DNA of 64,000 nucleotides from an uncultured Eubacteriales bacterium (GCA_934456435.1 CAKSHH010000006.1:1-64000); one strand, 5' to 3'. Positions 1-8,994 are shown, numbered from the stretch's first letter. Made by a program: numbers and translations. The notes: a model not told the origin generated them from the sequence alone.

Positions 1-2972
1 ACCTTGCAGGTCGAAGGAACGGTGATATGGTTGAGGGTGTGAGTGTGAACGCTTACATTAAAGTGAATTGTGGCATTTAGCAGAGGTTCATTCTCGGCTT
101 CGACAACTATTTTGTCCCAATCTTCCTTACTGCCTGAATAGTATACATCCTTAAGGGATTTGCAACCTAAAAAAGCTTTTGATTCAATTGATGTAACACT
201 TTTGGGAATAGTTACCGTTTTGAGATTTTCACACCATACAAATCCGCTACTTCCGATTTTTTCTATGCCATCCGGAATAGCAAATTCTTCAAGAGAATCA
301 CATGCACCAAAAGCAGCAACAAAATTCAAATTATTTGATATTTTTACTTTTTTGAGATATGAATTATTCCAAAAAGCACTTTCGCCTAAATAAATAACAC
401 TATTTGGAATCACAACCTCTTCTAAATTACATCCCCAGAAAGAAGAATCTCCTATTCTTTCAAGCGTTTCCGGGAAAATAATATTCGTAAGTTCAATGTC
501 GCTATCAAACAATTCAGAGAACGCTTGATTGGCAATTGTTTTTGTTCCGTCTTTTACTTTACAACTGCCCTTTAACTCTCCGTTTGCAGCGATCAAATGA
601 TTTCCTATATAAAGAACGTTGTTTTCCCAATTTGAGCTATCATTATAATATTTTGTTCCGACAAATGTATTTTTATCAAGACATAGATTGCCTGTATCAG
701 GGAGTCTTATCTTTGATAAATTGTTGCATCCCAGAAAAGCAAATTCGCCTATTGACTTCACACTATTGGGAACAATGATCTCTGTAAGATTATTGCGATA
801 TTCAAATGCCGCATTACCAATTAATATCGTACCGGCTCTGACAGTATATGCACCGCTTATATTTTCTTTAGATGTAATCAAATTATTGCCAACATAAAGA
901 ACATCGCCATCCCAATTTGATTTATCATTGTAATATGCGGTCCCCTCAAGATTTAGATGAGATATACTTTTTATATTATCAGGAATAACAATTTTATTTA
1001 GATTATTACATCCATAAAACGAGACCTCATATATTTCTATATTTTCAGGGAATATTATTCCTGTAAGGTTAGGACACTGTTCAAAGCCTGCACTTTCACA
1101 ATAGTTTCCGCAAACGGTTGTCACAGGGTATCCTTTAATCGACGAAGGAATCGTTAGCTCACCAATATAGTTGCGGTTACATCCGTATATTATCGCATGA
1201 TCATCTTCTATTTCCCACATAAGTGAATTTAAAGAAGTGCTATATTCGTATGTTTCTTCTTCACCACAGATTTTACATACACGTTTTTTCAGTCCATCAG
1301 AATCTTCCGTGGCATTTTTAATAATAGTCCATTCGCTCCATGTATGCCCGGCTGCAGTTATTCTTAAATTAAGTTTTGCTCCGCATAATGAGCAAAGATC
1401 ATAATCTTCACCTTGTGTTAAACATCCTGCTGCCGTTTTAACATGAGTGGTTTTATGTGAGCATACTTTAACCTTTGCTTCAGGCACTACCGTCTCCGAG
1501 TCGTTCATTGTACAGCTTGTAACTATCAATCCAAATTTACTGAAATCAATCGGTGCTGCTTCATTCTTTTGTATAGTAAACAAAAATATCGATCCTATAA
1601 TTTTATATGAATCTACTGTTATCGCTGAAATCTCTCCATTTGTGTTATTTATGGAATAAATTGCATCGTGTTTGCTGTTCAATGTATGCTCTTTCCAGTT
1701 TTCATTTCTACTCGAAGATGAAATTTTCAATCCGTCAGGAACAATTATTTGAGCATCAACCGCATTAAATTCACCCTCATCAAGATTAAAAGATACAACT
1801 GCTTCCGTCTTTGATTCACTAATAAGACTGATAGAAAAAGTGTTTGCTTTTCTTGGAATTGATTTTGTCCTTTCTAATTTACAAACAGAGCAGGTGCTTT
1901 TCTCTACGCCTGTAGCTTCCTTAGTTGCCTCGTGAGCCGTTACCCACTCACCCCACAAGTGATCTTTTGTGTTGTAATGTATTTTTGCATTTGAAAGTGT
2001 CTCTTTTGTATTGTCATACATTTCAATTTGATTCCATGAATCCTCACTTCCGTCATAAAAAACATATTTCAAATCAGTATCATTGAAGGTTCCCCATCCC
2101 AACTTTTCAATGCCATATCCGAAGATTACATCAGTCAACTTTGAACAAAGTGCAAACGATTCATCTCCTATTGATGTTACGCTATCCGGAATGTTAATGC
2201 GCTCAAGGTTTGAGCAACCCTTAAAAGCTGAATTTTCAATTTTTTCAACAGAAGAACCTATTGTCAAATCATTTAATTCAGAGCAATATGCGAAAGCCAA
2301 GTATCCGATATATTTAAGCCCATCTCCAATGTCTGCAAATCTTAATTTTGAACAACCATAAAATGCGGTATCACCAATTGCCGTAACACTATCAGGAATA
2401 TGTATTCCTCCCAATGATGAGCAACCGTAAAATGCCGACTTGCCTATAGAAGTTATCTTGTTGGATATATCAATACTTTTTAAACTCGTTACATTATTAA
2501 AAGCAAAACTGCCTATTGCTGTAACGCTTTTTGGAATGACCGTCGTATGACAGCCTCGAACAAGAGTATTTGTCTTAGTTTCAATTATTGCATTACAATC
2601 TTCACGACTATCATAAACCGTATTTTGGGAATCAACAACAATTTTATTAACTCCCGAGCATCCCTCAAAAGATGTATTGTGAATTGAATTGATACTTTCC
2701 GGAATATAAAACTCCGTAATATTTGCACAATTGCCAAATGCTCCCGGATATATTTTTGTTACCGGATAACCGTCTATTGATGCCGGAATTTCTATTTTAC
2801 CCGCAACGGCGGCATCACAGTCTTTAATTGTTACTTCACCGTCGGATATTTCATATTTAAGATAACCGAATGTTTTTTCACCATCTTCTGCAAAGCTTGT
2901 TATCGGCATTATGCCTATCAGCATAACCGCCACAAGAATTGCGGACAAGATTTGTTTGATCCTTTTCTTCAT
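1..2972 (-). CDS. BspA-like leucine-rich-repeat surface protein (5' part; continues beyond window)
   Basis: An uninterrupted frame of 990 codons runs from ATG at 2972-2970 to the window edge; I checked it line by line and found no stop. AAAGGA at 2986-2981 lies 8 nt before the ATG. Residues 1 to about 28 form a signal peptide (basic start, hydrophobic core, ITSFA cleavage region). Two blocks of LRR_5 (BspA-type) repeats, with the pattern S-I-G-x-x-A-F-x-G-C-x-x-L, cover about residues 60-300 and 580-985. Between them lie a roughly 125-residue segment with a cohesin-like pattern (about 375-500) and paired CxxC knuckles (CSVC, CSLC, CKIC). The family is typically secreted and used for adhesion. 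The missing C-terminus should hold the anchoring signal. It is divergent from an XRE regulator and probably controlled by it. The cohesin-like call is tentative. Confidence 0.9.
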   Translation of the reverse strand, partial: MKKRIKQILSAILVAVMLIGIMPITSFAEDGEKTFGYLKYEISDGEVTIKDCDAAVAGKIEIPASIDGYPVTKIYPGAFGNCANITEFYIPESINSIHNTSFEGCSGVNKIVVDSQNTVYDSREDCNAIIETKTNTLVRGCHTTVIPKSVTAIGSFAFNNVTSLKSIDISNKITSIGKSAFYGCSSLGGIHIPDSVTAIGDTAFYGCSKLRFADIGDGLKYIGYLAFAYCSELNDLTIGSSVEKIENSAFKGCSNLERINIPDSVTSIGDESFALCSKLTDVIFGYGIEKLGWGTFNDTDLKYVFYDGSEDSWNQIEMYDNTKETLSNAKIHYNTKDHLWGEWVTAHEATKEATGVEKSTCSVCKLERTKSIPRKANTFSISLISESKTEAVVSFNLDEGEFNAVDAQIIVPDGLKISSSSRNENWKEHTLNSKHDAIYSINNTNGEISAITVDSYKIIGSIFLFTIQKNEAAPIDFSKFGLIVTSCTMNDSETVVPEAKVKVCSHKTTHVKTAAGCLTQGEDYDLCSLCGAKLNLRITAAGHTWSEWTIIKNATEDSDGLKKRVCKICGEEETYEYSTSLNSLMWEIEDDHAIIYGCNRNYIGELTIPSSIKGYPVTTVCGNYCESAGFEQCPNLTGIIFPENIEIYEVSFYGCNNLNKIVIPDNIKSISHLNLEGTAYYNDKSNWDGDVLYVGNNLITSKENISGAYTVRAGTILIGNAAFEYRNNLTEIIVPNSVKSIGEFAFLGCNNLSKIRLPDTGNLCLDKNTFVGTKYYNDSSNWENNVLYIGNHLIAANGELKGSCKVKDGTKTIANQAFSELFDSDIELTNIIFPETLERIGDSSFWGCNLEEVVIPNSVIYLGESAFWNNSYLKKVKISNNLNFVAAFGACDSLEEFAIPDGIEKIGSSGFVWCENLKTVTIPKSVTSIESKAFLGCKSLKDVYYSGSKEDWDKIVVEAENEPLLNATIHFNVSVHTHTLNHITVPSTCK

Positions 2973-3027
2973 AAAATCAATCCTTTCAGAACAGTATTAA
3001 CTGCTTTTATTTCCAAAAGCCAAAAAG

Positions 3028-3056
3028 ATTTTAACCTATTTCAGGTTAAATGTCAA
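3028..3056 (-). promoter_or_regulatory. SigA promoter of the BspA-like gene
   Basis: On the minus strand, TTGACA (3056-3051) and TAAAAT (3033-3028) are separated by exactly 17 nt and lie 56 nt before the start codon. One of the two inverted repeats described for this region fills the spacer, as expected for a repressed promoter. Confidence 0.65.
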
Positions 3057-3074
3057 TACCCTGAAACAGGTTAA
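3031..3074. promoter_or_regulatory. Paired operator-like sites in a divergent promoter
   Basis: TTAACCTATTTCAGGTTAA (3031-3049, plus strand) is a 7-bp inverted repeat around 5 nt. A near copy, TTAACCTGTTTCAGGGT, is read on the minus strand from 3074 to 3058. The two lie about 25 bp apart, so on similar helix faces. The first covers the -35/-10 spacer of the minus-strand gene. The second covers the minus -35 flank and the region just before the plus-strand TATAAT. This fits a small XRE dimer repressing both directions. Binding by the adjacent regulator is inferred. Confidence 0.6.
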
Positions 3075-3076
3075 TG

Positions 3077-3082
3077 TATAAT
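3077..3082 (+). promoter_or_regulatory. -10 box of the XRE regulator gene
   Basis: A perfect TATAAT lies 18 nt before the ATG at 3101, with the ribosome site between. The matching -35 position (3054-3059) is poor, which suggests a weak or activator-assisted promoter. The operator-like repeat at 3055-3074 covers that -35. Confidence 0.5.
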
Positions 3083-3100
3083 CTCCAAGAGGTGAGATTT

Positions 3101-3313
3101 ATGTACAAAAGAATACGGGATCTTCGCGAGGATAACGACTTGAATCAGACTCAGGTTGCCAAAATTCTCGGTATGTCTCAGACCGGCTATTCCAAGTACG
3201 AGACCGGTGAAAACGATCTGCCCACCCCCGTTTTGATAAAGCTTGCCGATTTTTACAATGTCAGCATCGACTACCTGCTCGGCGTCACCGACGAACGCAA
3301 ACGCTATCCCTGA
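3101..3313 (+). CDS. XRE-family (Cro/CI-type) transcriptional regulator
   Basis: A 70-residue protein that is almost entirely an HTH_3 domain: R-x-L-R-E-D-N-D-L-x-Q-x-x-V-A-x-x-L (about residues 4-22), recognition helix SQTGYSKYE, then LPTPVLIKLADFYNVSIDYLLG, the usual end of the fold. ATG 3101 is chosen because AGAGGTGA (3088-3095) precedes it; an in-frame ATG at 3074 lies inside the operator and has no ribosome site. No effector domain exists, so it probably acts as a simple dimeric repressor of itself and of the divergent LRR gene. The DNA-binding call is firm; the target is inferred from the paired repeats. Confidence 0.9.
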   Translation: MYKRIRDLREDNDLNQTQVAKILGMSQTGYSKYETGENDLPTPVLIKLADFYNVSIDYLLGVTDERKRYP

Positions 3314-3420
3314 AATATTCCGATTACTTGCCGTGCTAAAAAATTCAACTTTTTTTCATAAAACTATTGCTTTTTTGCTCAAAATATATTAGAATATCTG
3401 TCGTTGACATCAGCTTATGT

Positions 3421-3496
3421 GCTACTGTGGCTCAGTTGGTAGAGCAGCTCATTCGTAATGAGCAGGTCGTCGGTTCGAGTCCGACCAGTAGCTCCA
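3421..3496 (+). tRNA. tRNA-Thr (anticodon CGT)
   Basis: A 76-nt cloverleaf: acceptor GCTACTG/CAGTAGC, D arm GCTC/GAGC, anticodon stem GCTCA/TGAGC with loop TTCGTAA (CGT at 3454-3456), T arm GTCGG/CCGAC with TTCGAGT, discriminator T and encoded CCA. Confidence 0.97.
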
Positions 3497-3537
3497 AGCC
3501 GCAGGTCTTTGTATATCAAGGGCTTGCGGCTTTTTTT
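3497..3537 (+). terminator. Rho-independent terminator after tRNA-Thr
   Basis: AGCCGCA (3497-3503) pairs with TGCGGCT (3525-3531), followed by a seven-T run. It begins directly after the encoded CCA. Confidence 0.8.
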
Positions 3538-3655
3538 GAATATATACGTTCGTTCGGCACATAATATTCTCGAACGCATACTATATTTCTGTAACGGAAT
3601 CCGTGCGCGGTAGGAATACATATCGACATAAATGTATAGATTTCCTCAAAAATCC

Positions 3656-3683
3656 TTGACAAATTTTTTTGTTATGGTATCAT
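3656..3683 (+). promoter_or_regulatory. SigA promoter of the riboswitch-ATPase unit
   Basis: TTGACA (3656-3661), a 16-nt spacer and TATCAT (3678-3683). TG at 3675-3676 makes an extended -10. Transcription should begin just before the riboswitch fold. Confidence 0.7.
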
Positions 3684-3692
3684 AAGTACATA

Positions 3693-3820
3693 CCCATTGG
3701 GGAGTAGCTATGGGATTATCCCATCTGTTGTCACCACACGCTTAAATGATTTAAAATATTAAACTTTTAAGCTGGCAGCAGACTAATGCGATCATTCGTA
3801 TTTGATGCAAGACCTTTGGC
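3693..3820 (+). promoter_or_regulatory. yybP-ykoY family manganese riboswitch
   Basis: The leader contains GGGGAGTAGC (3699-3708), the conserved 5' loop of the yybP-ykoY aptamer. After several small hairpins it closes with GCAAGACCTTTGG (about 3807-3819), matching the conserved 3' strand as I remember it from the Lactococcus yoaB aptamer. The stem TGGGATTATCCCA follows the first motif. The 3' strand (ACCTTTGG) is shared with the terminator hairpin that follows, so Mn2+-stabilised folding would release read-through: an ON switch. The family commonly controls P-type ATPases and other Mn exporters, which agrees with the gene downstream. Confidence 0.85.
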
Positions 3821-3847
3821 AGACAACAAGTCTGTCAAAGGTTTTTT
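3812..3847 (+). terminator. Riboswitch expression-platform terminator
   Basis: A 13-bp stem, A3812-C3824 with G3830-T3842 (one G-T wobble), loop AACAA, then six T. The left arm is the same ACCTTTGG used to close the aptamer, so the two folds exclude each other. Confidence 0.85.
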
Positions 3848-3870
3848 GTTACAAAAAAGGAGGTCATTTT

Positions 3871-6600
3871 TTGAAGTATTATCTTGAAGATGCAAACAAG
3901 GTGCTTTCGCAGACCGGCAGTTCCGAAAAGGGGCTCAGCTCGGCGGAGGCGGCAAAGCGCCTTGAGAAGAACGGCAAAAATAAGCTCAAGGAAGCCGAAA
4001 AAGAAAGCCTGTTCAGAAAATTCATCAATTCGCTTGCCGACCCGATGATTATCATGCTTCTTGTTGCCGCCGCCATTCAGGGCGTTGTTGCGGTAATTGA
4101 AGCAGGCGGAAGACCGACGGTGCGCGACTTTGCCGACGTTCTCGTTATCCTCGTTGTTGTTATCATCAACACGATAATGGGACTGGTGCAAGAGAGCAAG
4201 GCCGAGGCAGCGATGGACGCGCTGATGCAAATGACGGCGGCGACATCAAAGGTTTTGCGCGACGGCGAAACAGTCGTTCTCAAAAGCGAGGACATTGTTG
4301 TCGGCGACATTATACTTCTTGAAGCAGGCGACGCGGTTCCTGCGGACTGCCGTGTTCTTGAGTCTCACTCGATGAAGGTTGAAGAAGCGGCGCTGACCGG
4401 CGAATCCGTCCCGGTCACAAAAATGATGGACGTTCTTATGCTCAAGGACAGCTCGAAGGACGTTGCGCTCGGCGACAGAAAAAATATGCTTTACAGCGGT
4501 TCGACGATCGTTTACGGCCGCGGCAAGGCGGTTGTCACCGGCACGGGTATGAACACCGAAATGGGTAAAATCGCCGACGCTCTGAGCACGGCGGAAAAGG
4601 AAGAGACTCCCCTCCAGAAAAAGATGGGTGAGCTTTCTCACTTCCTCACAAAGCTCGTTATCGGAATCAGCGTTCTTGTTTTCGTTGTCGGAGTTGTTGA
4701 AACTCTTGTTCTTACGGATCAGAGCTTTTCATGGAGACTCCTCGGCGAAACCTCACTTAATACATTTATAGCCGCTATCGCCCTTGCGGTTGCCGCTATT
4801 CCCGAAGGTCTGCCGGCAGTTGTTACTATCATTCTTTCAATCGGCGTTACGGCAATGAGTAAGCGTCAGGCACTCATCAGAAAGCTCACCGCCGTTGAAA
4901 CTCTGGGCTGTACGCAGATAATTTGCTCGGACAAAACCGGTACTCTCACGCAGAACAAGATGACCGTTGTTGACCATTACGGCGACGACGAAAAGCTCCT
5001 CGCCAAGGCAATGGCTCTTTGCTGTGACGCAGAAATTGATGCCAACGGAAAGGTCACAGGCGAACCGACCGAGGCGGCTCTTGTTTCTTATGCATATTCG
5101 CTTGAAATGCACAAAAACGACCTTATCGCTTCCGCTCCGCGAATCGGCGAAGCTCCGTTCGATTCCGGCAGAAAGATGATGTCGACCGTTCACGAGACTG
5201 CGGACGGTATTGTTCAGTATACAAAGGGTGCGCCCGACGAGATTCTCAAGAAGTGCAAGTATGCACTTGTCGGCGGCAGCGTCGTGGAGATCACGGACGA
5301 GATAAAGGCCGCCGCACTCAAGGACAACAAGAGAATGGCAGACAAGGCTTTGAGAGTCCTTGCCTGTTCATACAAAACATACGATTCCAAGCCGACGGAT
5401 TTCGCTCCCGAAGCGCTTGAAAACGACCTTATTTTCATTGGTCTTACAGGCATGATCGACCCGGTTCGTCCTGAGGTCAAGGCGGCTATCGACGAATGCC
5501 GCCAGGCAGGTATCCGTCCCGTTATGATTACGGGCGACCACAAGGATACCGCCGTTGCAATCGGCAAAGAGCTCGGCATTATTTCGGACGCTTCCGAGGC
5601 TATTATGGGTGCAGAGCTTGACAAGTTCAGCGACGAGGAGCTTCAGGAGCAGGTTGCCAAATACTCGGTTTATGCCCGTGTTCAGCCGGAACACAAGACC
5701 AGAATAGTCAAGGCATGGAAAGCGCGCGGAATGGTCACGGCGATGACCGGTGACGGTGTAAACGACGCTCCGTCAATTAAGGCCGCCGACATCGGAATCG
5801 GCATGGGAATTACGGGAACCGACGTTACCAAGGGAACCTCCGATATGGTGCTTGCCGACGACAACTTTGCAACGATTGTCAACGCTGTCGAAGAGGGCAG
5901 AAAAATCTATGACAACGTGCTCAAGGTTCTTCAGTTCCAGCTTTCGACAAACCTCAGTGAAGTTATCATAATGTTTGTGTCTTCGATACTTCACTTTACA
6001 ATTCTTTCACCTGTTCATCTTCTTTGGATCAACATGGTTACTGACTCGCTTCCGGGTCTTGCGCTCGGTATGGAAAAGGCCGAGGGTGACATAATGAGAA
6101 GAAAGCCCCGCGCAACGACGGACGGTATCTTCTCGAACGGCGCAGGCGTCGATATGATCTGGCAGGGTGTTTACCTTGCAATCATTGAGATAGCGGCTTA
6201 CGTTATCGGCTTCTGGCTTGAGCCGTCAGGCGGCGGAGCGCACAGCCTTGCAGGATTCTTCAGCGGTGAAACCTGCGTCAACGCAATGGCAATGGCATTC
6301 CTCACGGTCAACTTCTCCGAGATGATGTGTGCAATCAATATGCGTTCGCGCCAGGCATCAATCTTCTCGGCGGATATGATGAAGAAAATGAACTGGTGGC
6401 TTCTCGGTTCGTTTGTTGTCACAACTGCGCTCACCCTTGCCGCAATTTATATTCCGGGTCTTTGCGATGTATTCGGAATCGCTCCAGGCACATTCAGCAC
6501 GGAAGAGCTTGCAATTTCATTCGGTCTTGCACTAACTACGATCCCTGTATTTGAGCTCGGAAAAGCACTCAGAAGACTGTCGATGAAGAAGAAAGCATAA
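3871..6600 (+). CDS. P-type divalent-cation (Ca2+/Mn2+) transporting ATPase
   Basis: A 909-residue P2-type ATPase of the SERCA/PMR1 kind. Visible signatures are TGES (176-179, actuator), PEGLP in TM4 (about 311-315, the ion-site helix), DKTGT with the phosphorylated Asp (354-358) and TGDGVNDAP (626-634), plus about ten membrane helices including a C-terminal group of six. The start is TTG 3871 because AGGAGG (3858-3863) lies 7 nt upstream; an in-frame ATG at 3802 falls inside the riboswitch and terminator and is rejected. It exports Ca2+ or Mn2+ from the cytoplasm. The Mn-riboswitch leader favours a manganese-efflux role, which is inference. Confidence 0.93.
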   Translation: MKYYLEDANKVLSQTGSSEKGLSSAEAAKRLEKNGKNKLKEAEKESLFRKFINSLADPMIIMLLVAAAIQGVVAVIEAGGRPTVRDFADVLVILVVVIINTIMGLVQESKAEAAMDALMQMTAATSKVLRDGETVVLKSEDIVVGDIILLEAGDAVPADCRVLESHSMKVEEAALTGESVPVTKMMDVLMLKDSSKDVALGDRKNMLYSGSTIVYGRGKAVVTGTGMNTEMGKIADALSTAEKEETPLQKKMGELSHFLTKLVIGISVLVFVVGVVETLVLTDQSFSWRLLGETSLNTFIAAIALAVAAIPEGLPAVVTIILSIGVTAMSKRQALIRKLTAVETLGCTQIICSDKTGTLTQNKMTVVDHYGDDEKLLAKAMALCCDAEIDANGKVTGEPTEAALVSYAYSLEMHKNDLIASAPRIGEAPFDSGRKMMSTVHETADGIVQYTKGAPDEILKKCKYALVGGSVVEITDEIKAAALKDNKRMADKALRVLACSYKTYDSKPTDFAPEALENDLIFIGLTGMIDPVRPEVKAAIDECRQAGIRPVMITGDHKDTAVAIGKELGIISDASEAIMGAELDKFSDEELQEQVAKYSVYARVQPEHKTRIVKAWKARGMVTAMTGDGVNDAPSIKAADIGIGMGITGTDVTKGTSDMVLADDNFATIVNAVEEGRKIYDNVLKVLQFQLSTNLSEVIIMFVSSILHFTILSPVHLLWINMVTDSLPGLALGMEKAEGDIMRRKPRATTDGIFSNGAGVDMIWQGVYLAIIEIAAYVIGFWLEPSGGGAHSLAGFFSGETCVNAMAMAFLTVNFSEMMCAINMRSRQASIFSADMMKKMNWWLLGSFVVTTALTLAAIYIPGLCDVFGIAPGTFSTEELAISFGLALTTIPVFELGKALRRLSMKKKA

Positions 6601-6620
6601 AAGAATTTTTAACACACTAA

Positions 6621-6655
6621 AAAGCCTGTGGCATTGAACTGCCACAGGCTTTTGT
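6621..6655. terminator. Bidirectional terminator between ATPase and rluA-type gene
   Basis: AAAGCCTGTGGCA (6621-6633) pairs perfectly with TGCCACAGGCTTT (6640-6652) around a 6-nt loop. A/T flanks on both sides serve the two convergent genes. Confidence 0.85.
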
Positions 6656-7626
6656 TATAGTGTTCCGTTTTCAAATTCGCGCTTGAACCACACATCCTTG
6701 ACCTCAAACTCCCGTGAGTTGAGATAGGACAGGATGCCTGCCGTCTCGTCGAACATAAAGACAAGCTTGTATGAATACAGACATTGCTTGCGGTAGCCGA
6801 AGTCTTTGTTGAGCTTGTTGGTGCCGTACTTGCCGTCACCGAGCAGAGGGTGTCCGATTGACGCGAAATGCGCCCTTATCTGGTGGGTTCTGCCCGTGAC
6901 AAGCTCGACCTCAACAAGGCTGAGCTGTTTGTCAAAGTCCCTGCCGAGCACCTTGTATTTTGTCCTGACTTCCTTCGCGCCCTCGCACGGAGCTTTCAGT
7001 ATTCTCACGGTGTTTTTCTTCTCATCCTTGAGCAAATAGCCCTCCAGCAGTCCGCTGTCGCGCTCCATAATGCCGTGGCAAACGCAAAGATAGTATTTCT
7101 TGAGGTTTGTCCTCTGCTTCATCTGAGCGTTCATAATTCTCAGGCTTTCGGCATTCTTTGCGGCGATTACGATTCCGCCCGTGTTCCTGTCAATTCGGTT
7201 GACGAGCGCCGGGGTAAAGGAGTTTTCATCGTCGGGCTTGTATTCGCCCTTTTCGTAAAGGTACTTTTTGATGCGCGTTATCAGCGTATCGACGTACTCC
7301 CTGTCGTCGGGGTGGCAAAGCAGACCCGCCTTTTTGTCAAGAAGCATTATGTTCTCGTCCTCATAGAGAATGTCGAGCTTTCGCGGCGCACCCGTGAAAT
7401 CGTACCTCGTCTCAGGCTTGACAAAGAACTCGTCATTTATATACATATCAACGACATCACCGACATTCAAAATCGTTGAAATCTCGGCACGCTTCGAGTT
7501 GACCTTTATTCGCTTCTTTCTGATATATTTGTACATCAGCGACTGCGGAAGATTCGGGAGACTTTTTCTTATGAACTTGTCAAGCCGCTGATTTGCGTCG
7601 TTGGCTTTTATTTCAAAACTTTTCAT
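6655..7626 (-). CDS. RluA-family 23S rRNA pseudouridine synthase
   Basis: A 323-residue protein with an N-terminal S4 RNA-binding domain (about 12-60) and an RluA catalytic domain. The active-site motif is NRIDRNTGG with the catalytic Asp at 146; the family norm is HRLDxxTSG, so the first position is Asn. The later GRTHQIRAHFASIGHPLLGD block (about 240) is canonical. It isomerises uridine to pseudouridine in large-subunit rRNA; which site (RluC- or RluD-like) cannot be told. It lies 3 nt after the UPF0210 gene and is the last of a four-gene minus-strand run ending at the bidirectional terminator. Confidence 0.9.
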   Translation of the reverse strand: MKSFEIKANDANQRLDKFIRKSLPNLPQSLMYKYIRKKRIKVNSKRAEISTILNVGDVVDMYINDEFFVKPETRYDFTGAPRKLDILYEDENIMLLDKKAGLLCHPDDREYVDTLITRIKKYLYEKGEYKPDDENSFTPALVNRIDRNTGGIVIAAKNAESLRIMNAQMKQRTNLKKYYLCVCHGIMERDSGLLEGYLLKDEKKNTVRILKAPCEGAKEVRTKYKVLGRDFDKQLSLVEVELVTGRTHQIRAHFASIGHPLLGDGKYGTNKLNKDFGYRKQCLYSYKLVFMFDETAGILSYLNSREFEVKDVWFKREFENGTL

Positions 7627-7629
7627 ACC

Positions 7630-8994
7630 TTAATTTTTAAACGAATGTATGGGCGCAGGAATCCTGCCGCCGCGGTTTATAAACTCCGAGCAGTCAGCCG
7701 AGTTGACCTTCATAATCGGTGCATAGCCGAGCAGTCCGCCGAACTCAACCGTATCACCGACACTTTTGCCGATTACTGGAATGAGCCTTACCGCCGTAGT
7801 TTTCTGATTTATCATACCTATTGCCATTTCGTCTGCAATAATTCCGGATATCGTTGAGGGCTTCGTGTCACCCGGAATGGCTATCATATCCAGTCCGACC
7901 GAGCAAACGCAGGTCATCGCTTCCAGCTTTTCAAGCGTGAGCACACCTGCATTGACCGCGTCGATCATGCCCTGATCCTCGGACACGGGAATGAATGCAC
8001 CCGAAAGTCCGCCGACGTATGACGAAGCCATGATTCCGCCCTTTTTCACCTGATCATTGAGAAGAGCGAGCGCCGCAGTTGTTCCCGGTGCACCGACATA
8101 TTCAAGCCCAATCTCTTCGAGAATCTCGGCAACGCTGTCGCCGACTGCGGGAGTCGGGGCAAGCGACAGATCGATAATTCCGAACGGAACTCCGAGCCGC
8201 TCCGAAGCCTCACGCGCAACGAGCTGACCCACTCTCGTAATCTTGAAAGCGGTCTTTTTTATCGTGTCACAGAGTGTGCCGAAATCCTTGCCGCGCACCT
8301 CGCTGATAGCCCTCTTAACAACGCCGGGTCCGCTGACGCCGACATTGATAATCGTGTCCGCTTCCGTAACTCCGTGAAACGCGCCTGCCATAAACGGGTT
8401 GTCGTCGGGAGCATTGCAGAAAACAACAAACTTTGCACAGCCGATCGAACCGTTATCTGCGGTGAGCTCGGCTGTTTTCACTATCGTTTCGCCGAGCATT
8501 TTGACTGCGTCCATATCTATTCCTGTTTTCGTCGACCCGACATTGACCGAGCTGCAAACCCGTTCCGTTGAAGCCAGCGCCTGCGGAATCGACTCAATAA
8601 GCAGCTTCTCCGACGGGGTCATTCCCTTTGAAACAAGTGCGGTAAATCCGCCGATGAAATTAACTCCTATTTCGTGAGCCGCTTTGTCAAGAGTTTTCGC
8701 TATTTCCACGAAGTCATCCGCCGTCTTGCAGCAGGACGCGCCGACAAGCGATATCGGCGTAACGGACACACGCTTGTTCACAATCGGTATGCCGTATTCA
8801 AGGGCTATCTCGTCACCTGTTGCAACGAGTCTGCCTGCTTTTGCAATGATCTTGTTATAGATATTTTCGCAGGTTTTTTCAACGCTGTCCGAAACACAAT
8901 CGAGCAGACTTATGCCCATTGTTATTGTGCGGACGTCGAGGTTGTTTTCCTCGATCATTTTGTTCGTCTCGCGAACCTCAAATGAATTTATCAT
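7630..8994 (-). CDS. UPF0210 (DUF711, PFL-like) protein
   Basis: A 454-residue protein of the UPF0210 family, recognised by the N-terminus (VRTITMGISLLDC) and glycine-rich core segments (NVGVSGPGVVKRAI, APTPAVGDSVAEILEE). The fold is related to glycyl-radical enzymes, but no glycyl-radical motif is evident and the biochemical function is unknown to me. The preceding gene encodes a small ACT-domain protein. The same ACT/UPF0210 pairing is common in Firmicutes, so the ACT protein is probably its ligand-sensing partner. Length is normal for the family. Confidence 0.9.
   Translation of the reverse strand: MINSFEVRETNKMIEENNLDVRTITMGISLLDCVSDSVEKTCENIYNKIIAKAGRLVATGDEIALEYGIPIVNKRVSVTPISLVGASCCKTADDFVEIAKTLDKAAHEIGVNFIGGFTALVSKGMTPSEKLLIESIPQALASTERVCSSVNVGSTKTGIDMDAVKMLGETIVKTAELTADNGSIGCAKFVVFCNAPDDNPFMAGAFHGVTEADTIINVGVSGPGVVKRAISEVRGKDFGTLCDTIKKTAFKITRVGQLVAREASERLGVPFGIIDLSLAPTPAVGDSVAEILEEIGLEYVGAPGTTAALALLNDQVKKGGIMASSYVGGLSGAFIPVSEDQGMIDAVNAGVLTLEKLEAMTCVCSVGLDMIAIPGDTKPSTISGIIADEMAIGMINQKTTAVRLIPVIGKSVGDTVEFGGLLGYAPIMKVNSADCSEFINRGGRIPAPIHSFKN

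Noticed and set aside
3802..3870. Upstream start for the cation ATPase
   Set aside because: These codons lie in the riboswitch and terminator. TTG 3871 has the ribosome site and matches the family N-terminus.
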